Shown: positions 59,777 to 64,000 of the stretch, one piece after another | Numbering within the stretch: the first letter of the stretch is position 1 | How the letters are laid out: each line of letters begins with the position of its first letter | Notes under the pieces: model-generated | Told to the model about the DNA's origin: nothing | The model's input: the letters and a program-made list of their open reading frames with translations, nothing else | Database searches by the model: none | Source: Amanita rubescens | Lineage: Eukaryota > Basidiomycota > Agaricomycetes > Agaricales > Amanitaceae | Direction: 5' to 3' | DNA length: 64,000 nt | Assembly (NCBI GenBank): GCA_015039365.1 | Contig: WION01000135.1 | Coordinates: forward strand, 62,001-126,000 | Made by a program: the position numbers and the translations under genes

Positions 59777-61334
59777 TTACTGTTGCTTACATTCCTCTGG
59801 GTCCACGTTGTTACTTGCGACAGCACTACCGCGACCACCCCGCCGTTGACCCCGTCTCGTATACGGCGGGTTTCCGCCATCCGAATCCGAATCCTGTCAA
59901 CCCCGCACTCGAATTGAGCCTTGTCGTCAATGGAAAAGGGTACCACGACATACACACCTCATCCTCGTACTGGTCTTCGTCCTCATCGTCCTCATCCATG
60001 TCTTCATAATCATCCTCGTCTTCATCCATCATGTCGAATTCGAGAGCTTTGCCCGTAAAGTAGTCCACGGCACGTGGAATGATCTGCGTGGCGGTCAGAA
60101 AAAAAAAGATGCGGGACGGACGCGGAGCAAAGCACCTTTTCTTTGAAATCTTCACCGATCTGGTAGTCGACTTCGAGTTTACTCTCGATCTCTTCGAGCT
60201 CTTCTTCGTCGAGATCTCCATTCTCGATTGCGTCATCGGATATAGGCTGAGGCGGACTGAAAAAGTTGAAAAAGGACTCTGTGGGTTTTGCCTTGCGAAC
60301 CAGTCGCGTACGGTTGGTTGCTAAAAAACCGTGAGGGTCAGCTACCAAACGCGCATATATATAACAACAACTAAAAACTCACTCTTGTTTCTCTGTTTCT
60401 TGATTTCAAACTCTTTCGTAAGATCTTGGTCTTCCTTCCACCTGATCTCAGTTCCGATCGAGCGATCATAAACGAAATCTCCAGAGTATCCCACTTCATC
60501 CTGGTAAAGATACGTCTTTTCGAGAGATTCATTTTCGAAAAACTCGTTTTGGCTAAAGATAAATTGGATTTTGAAGCCTGGTTTGCCTTTGAGTTCCGGG
60601 TCGGACTCGTCATCAAGATAAGCGAGCCGAATGTCGATAAGATGTTTCAGGGCCTTGGCGTCCCGATCGGTGATGATATCGTTCAGACCAACGTGGTTTC
60701 TAAGGGCTGTGAGCCAGAATTCGGGGATTGAGGCAGCGTTGGGTGGTGTGTCCTTCGGGAGGGGAGTATACTCTTCGTCGTCCTTTTGCGAATATTGCTC
60801 GCCTGCTTGGATTTCTTCCTGCGTGGGGACGGCTTGGCCGGAGATCAAGGCATGCCTGCGCTCGTACAGCGGCTTTTGCAGGCCCAAATACTGAGAGGGG
60901 TTCATTTCAAAAAGAAAAAAAGAACAAGATGGCGTGAGATGTGATCTCTAATTATCCGCAAAAGGCGAACAGACCTTCTTCTCCAATTCTAAACACTCGC
61001 GTTTGTACTGATTCTGGAGTTCGTTCTGTTTGACTTGGATTCCTTTGAGAGCTTCGACGCTGAACTTGACTTGGATGGGGAGAGACTCGATGTAGCCGGA
61101 TGCTTTACCGACGAGTCCGGCAAGTTTTCCTTGGACAAGGCCGAGCATTTGGGCTTTGATGTCTGATAGATTAAAAGCATCATCGCGCTCCTCTTGGGCC
61201 TCGTTGTCCTCTGAGATATCTGGGACTGTGGGCCTAGAGAGACCAAGGGAGATGGGTGCATGGGTTAAAGGTGTATTCTGTGGTGTGGGTGCAGTAAAGT
61301 TATTGGCAGAAGAGATGGGTACGTTGGAAGACAT
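59777..61334 (-). CDS. NAP1: Nucleosome assembly protein 1 (NAP1), histone chaperone
   Basis: Five minus-strand exons: 61334..60975, 60890..60383, 60320..60136, 60083..59958, 59893..59777; 431 residues. NAP-family landmarks appear in order: long N-terminal helix (VKFSVEALKGIQVKQNEL), YLGLQKPLYERR, IPEFWLTALRNH, IQFIFSQNEFFEN, TESFFNFFSPP, and an acidic C-terminal tract (EDEDDYEDMDEDDEDED) followed by a Gly/Arg-rich end and ECKQQ. NAP1 binds H2A-H2B and shuttles them between cytoplasm and nucleus for chromatin assembly. The final exon was found by following the frame past GTGTGT into GACAG|GATTCG. Only 64 bp separate its ATG from the stop of the upstream gene, so the two are closely packed. 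Confidence 0.93.
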
Positions 61335-61398
61335 TTTTTGTTGATTTTTTAGAGAATTTTCAAAAAAGAAGAGAAGAGACGTAGCTGGGGAAGGATGA

Positions 61399-61794
61399 CT
61401 AAGGTATTTGTTTATATTTTGGCAGCCGATGTAAGCCGGGACCGCGCGGCGGAGTGCCGATCATGGCCTCGGTGATGTTTTCTTTTGGTTGGACGGGAGA
61501 AGTGGGCGTTGAGATCTGGTGATTCGCCATGACCAATTGCCCCTCGTTCGCGGAGGAAATCTTCTTCTCGCGCGTCGACGGCGTTGTGTAGGTTTCGAAG
61601 AACCCTTGCACGTTGCCGGTGAATGGGCTGACAAGGTTATCTGAGCCCGCACCGTCGCCACAGGTGCTGGACTTGTCAGTCGGGCGATGACATGTTTCCC
61701 GGGCTTACGGCAGAGACGCGAGAGTAATACCGTCACGCTTTTTAGGGGTTTCTAGAGGTCTGACATCCTCCTTTTTCTTTCTAGGATCGATCAT
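61399..61794 (-). CDS. Small protein of unknown function (117 aa)
   Basis: Two exons on the minus strand: 61794..61709 and 61666..61399, joined over a 42-nt intron (GTAAGC...TCCAG), split codon CC|C. The protein starts MIDPRKKKED and contains PKKRDGITLASLP, SPFTGNVQGFFETYTTPS and ends PGLHRLPKYKQIP. It is hydrophilic, without signal peptide or membrane segment. I do not know a named family, but the clean splice and frame between two conserved genes argue for a real gene. It shares a 63-bp divergent promoter with the Zn2Cys6 gene. Confidence 0.65.
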
Positions 61795-61857
61795 TATGAG
61801 GTTCCCTTTAACTTCCCGTCTTCTTATGAACGCTCGTTCTCTGCTCTCGCCTTCAAA

Positions 61858-63035
61858 ATGTCTTTTGACTCTACCCACATCCCTTCTCCCTCTGATGACT
61901 TTCTCTACCACCAGCCTCCCGCCGATCACTGGGCGGCGTATGACCAGGCGCTGGCCTTGCAGGCGAGCATGTCAGTTCAATTTAATTCTTACCCTAGTGC
62001 CTACCATCAGCCGCGGCTGACCCCACCGCCTGCACCCCTCACTCCTGGTTCGCAGAACGGAGGTCCACGGTTGACTCTAGCAGGCTCCCTAGACCCATCC
62101 ACGGGCATCTTCTACCGCACACCGGAGCACCCCCGTCTACGCACGGCGCAAGCCTGCGAAAAATGTCGCACGCGCAAAGCTAAAGTAGGTACACCCACGA
62201 TCGTCGATCTGAATCACCCCACTCAAACCCATGGCGACAGTGTAGCGGTGAACATCCTTCCTGCAAGCGCTGTCAAAATAGAGGCTTGGTGTGCGAGTAC
62301 GCCAAGGAAGGTAGAGTCAGAGGACCGAACAAGTCAAAAAATAGCAAGGTCGCTGGTAATACTACTCCGGGGGATGAACTCCCGCGGCGGAACCAAGCTC
62401 CTGGCCGTAATGGCCGTGGGTCTGAACCGGCGGATTTGTCGCAAGCTATGATAGATGTTCTTCGAGAGCACGACCAACGTTTGGCTCTTAGTACGCCCTT
62501 GTCGAGGCGCGGATCTTTGTCAATGGGTGAACACCGCCCGAACCGACCACGTCCTCCGAACCTCAACCTAGATATATCCAATCATCATTATATACTAGAC
62601 GGCCACGGCCACTATTCCCATCCCGATTTTCAGATCCCTGGCACAATACCCGTTTCATATCGCGCATATGAAGAAAATAGGAGTCCGAGTACTTCGTCCA
62701 GCGCGAGTATGCATCTCCAAAATACGTACCTAGGCTTACAACAGCAGCATACACCCATGTGTTCTGCGACAAAGTAGGTCGGATGTGCATATATGCGGTG
62801 TGCTTTGACTTACTTTCGTTCTAGTTCGCCACCTTCAATCGTGTATCACGACTTGGTGCCAACGTCTCCGTCTATGATGCAAGGGTATCATGGTGCAGAC
62901 GTCAAATCTCCCGTACCTGTTCACTCGCATGGGGGTATAGACGCCACGCTTGCTTGGGTTGGTATGGGTGTGCCAATACGTTACGGGAATGGAACGGATC
63001 CTGGGATTTACCCTTTAGACATGCAAACGGAGTGA
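61858..63035 (+). CDS. Zn(2)-C6 fungal-type transcription factor
   Basis: Three exons: 61858..62184, 62241..62773, 62825..63035; 356 residues. The binuclear zinc cluster is split by intron 1: CEKCRTRKAK | CSGEHPSCKRCQNRGLVC gives Cys at about 100, 103, 110, 117, 120 and 127, the CX2CX6CX6CX2CX6C pattern. A basic GRVRGPNKSKNSK stretch follows. No fungal-specific middle homology domain is visible; the rest is Pro/Ser/His-rich, as in short regulators of this class. It should bind DNA in the nucleus; targets unknown. The ATG lies 63 bp from that of the minus-strand neighbour. Confidence 0.9.
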
Positions 63036-63151
63036 TTTTACCTTTTTTCGAGTCGTGTTCTGCAGTTTGTTTTTCAGTTGTAGTTTGTGATTTTCTTGGA
63101 TGCAGGGTAATATATCGATGCCAAGCTTTTATTCGGGCCGAGATCCGCATT

Positions 63152-64000
63152 ATGGCCACGAGTGCCATCTCCCGCTGCCCGCAAGAAATCCTTGAAAAGA
63201 TATTCGTCGATTGTCTGCCCAACCAACCAGAACCAGACCGTGCACTGACTCCACTCAGATTAGCGCACGTCTGCTCGTGGTGGCGGACACTCGCTTTTCA
63301 CCTTCCTGAACTTTGGAGGACACTTTATCTCTCACTCGTGACAAAGAAACCTTCGAGATACGACCTCTTCTTCACAGACGACGATACCCGTCCTCGCGTC
63401 TCAGAAAACACTCGCCAACTCGCACAACTTTACGCAGACCATGCTTGTCACCACGCCCTCTCCCTCCATTTTGAAGTTCACTCCTTCTGCCGCGGCCTTG
63501 GATTCATCCTCACCGCCTACGCTCATCGTCTTAGATCACTGACATTCCACGTCATCCCTGCTTACACTCCAGTCGACATCCTCCACCCTTTCCTAAACCT
63601 CCCGGATTCTTCCGTACCCATCCTCCACTCCCTCCACCTCACTTGGACCTACTCCTCCGCTATTCGCTTCAACTCCATCACAACCTTTGCCTCCGCTCCC
63701 AACCTCCGCAAACTCCGTTTAAGCTTCACCCCAACTGACGCAGCAGATGCCCTCCTCGAACCCACTTTCGACTCGTACTATTTCATGATACCTTGGTCTC
63801 AACTCACACACCTATGCATGGACAACATCTCCCTCGAAACATGGGACGATATCCTCCATTCTTGTCCAAAACTACAAGAGTGTCTCGTCACTTTTGGAAT
63901 ATTTTCACATACAGCCGTTTCTTCTCCATTTTTACTCGCCGCACCCTCCCAATCTCAATCTCAATCTTCAACGCACTCTGCCATCGGTGGTATTCAGGCA
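63152..64000 (+). CDS. F-box protein, 3' partial
   Basis: Open from ATG 63152 to the window end (283 codons, no stop). The N terminus CPQEILEKIFVDCLP then LRLAHVCSWWRTLAFHLPELWRTL is the F-box-like pattern widespread in agaricomycetes. The following region is Leu-rich with LHSLHLTW, LRKLRLSF, LTHLCMD and LQECLV, consistent with leucine-rich repeats that bind substrates. It would act in an SCF ubiquitin ligase. The C terminus is outside the window. Confidence 0.83.
   Translation, partial: MATSAISRCPQEILEKIFVDCLPNQPEPDRALTPLRLAHVCSWWRTLAFHLPELWRTLYLSLVTKKPSRYDLFFTDDDTRPRVSENTRQLAQLYADHACHHALSLHFEVHSFCRGLGFILTAYAHRLRSLTFHVIPAYTPVDILHPFLNLPDSSVPILHSLHLTWTYSSAIRFNSITTFASAPNLRKLRLSFTPTDAADALLEPTFDSYYFMIPWSQLTHLCMDNISLETWDDILHSCPKLQECLVTFGIFSHTAVSSPFLLAAPSQSQSQSSTHSAIGGIQA

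Noticed and set aside
59485..59955. 156-codon minus-strand ORF overlapping the NAP1 3' end
   Set aside because: It is another frame of the NAP1 last exon running into its 3' flank and A-rich runs.

Overview
The window looks like a piece of a mushroom-forming basidiomycete (Agaricomycetes) chromosome. Genes are broken up by many introns of about 45-60 nt with GT...AG ends. The gene families are typical of that group: FunK1 fungal protein kinases, an AA9 copper monooxygenase, an S28 peptidase, GH31 glucosidases, F-box proteins, an MLKL/HeLo-like helical domain and fungal P-loop GTPases. No rRNA, tRNA, CRISPR array or bacterial-style operon was seen. Exon joins were worked out by hand from splice signals, reading phase and comparison of paralogues; coordinates of genes with introns are the outer span and the exons are listed in the evidence.

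Layout. 1-1.5 kb: 3' end of a 4CXXC zinc-finger gene. 2.3-3.5 kb: AA9 monooxygenase (-). 4.2-5.4 kb: type II haloacid dehalogenase (+). 5.8-25.7 kb and 37.5-51.7 kb: an accessory zone built from duplications. It holds four FunK1 kinase genes (two close pairs; the first has a 1-bp frameshift), two GH31 alpha-glucosidase genes, and two type-B carboxylesterase genes lying as an inverted pair 26 kb apart (the right one frameshifted). The order GH31 then FunK1 is repeated in the same orientation at 17.6-25.7 and 43.4-51.6 kb. Between them lie an F-box gene, a secreted kinase-like gene with a nonsense codon, an S28 serine peptidase (13 exons, complete), a small secreted protein of unknown function with a broken partial copy, and a decayed fungal conserved gene. 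After the second carboxylesterase come an MLKL/HeLo-like gene and a SNF2/LSH-type helicase relic. At 51.9-53.4 kb a 5'-truncated LINE carries an oligo-A tail and a 14-bp target-site duplication. 54.5-55.4 kb: P-loop GTPase with a frameshift. 56.7-58.7 kb: a secreted protein of a common but uncharacterised agaricomycete family. 59.8-64 kb returns to compact, probably conserved housekeeping sequence: NAP1 histone chaperone (-), a 117-residue unknown protein (-), a divergent Zn2Cys6 transcription factor (+) and an F-box gene cut by the window end.

Functionally the window mixes secreted or surface polymer-degrading enzymes (AA9, GH31, carboxylesterase, S28) with intracellular signalling or cell-fate proteins (FunK1, MLKL-like domain, GTPase, F-box). 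The most unusual signals are the mosaic divergence between the two 3'-side FunK1 copies (near-identical genes with one sharply different tract just after the catalytic loop) and the repeated GH31-FunK1 unit. Whether they form one functional system is inference only.
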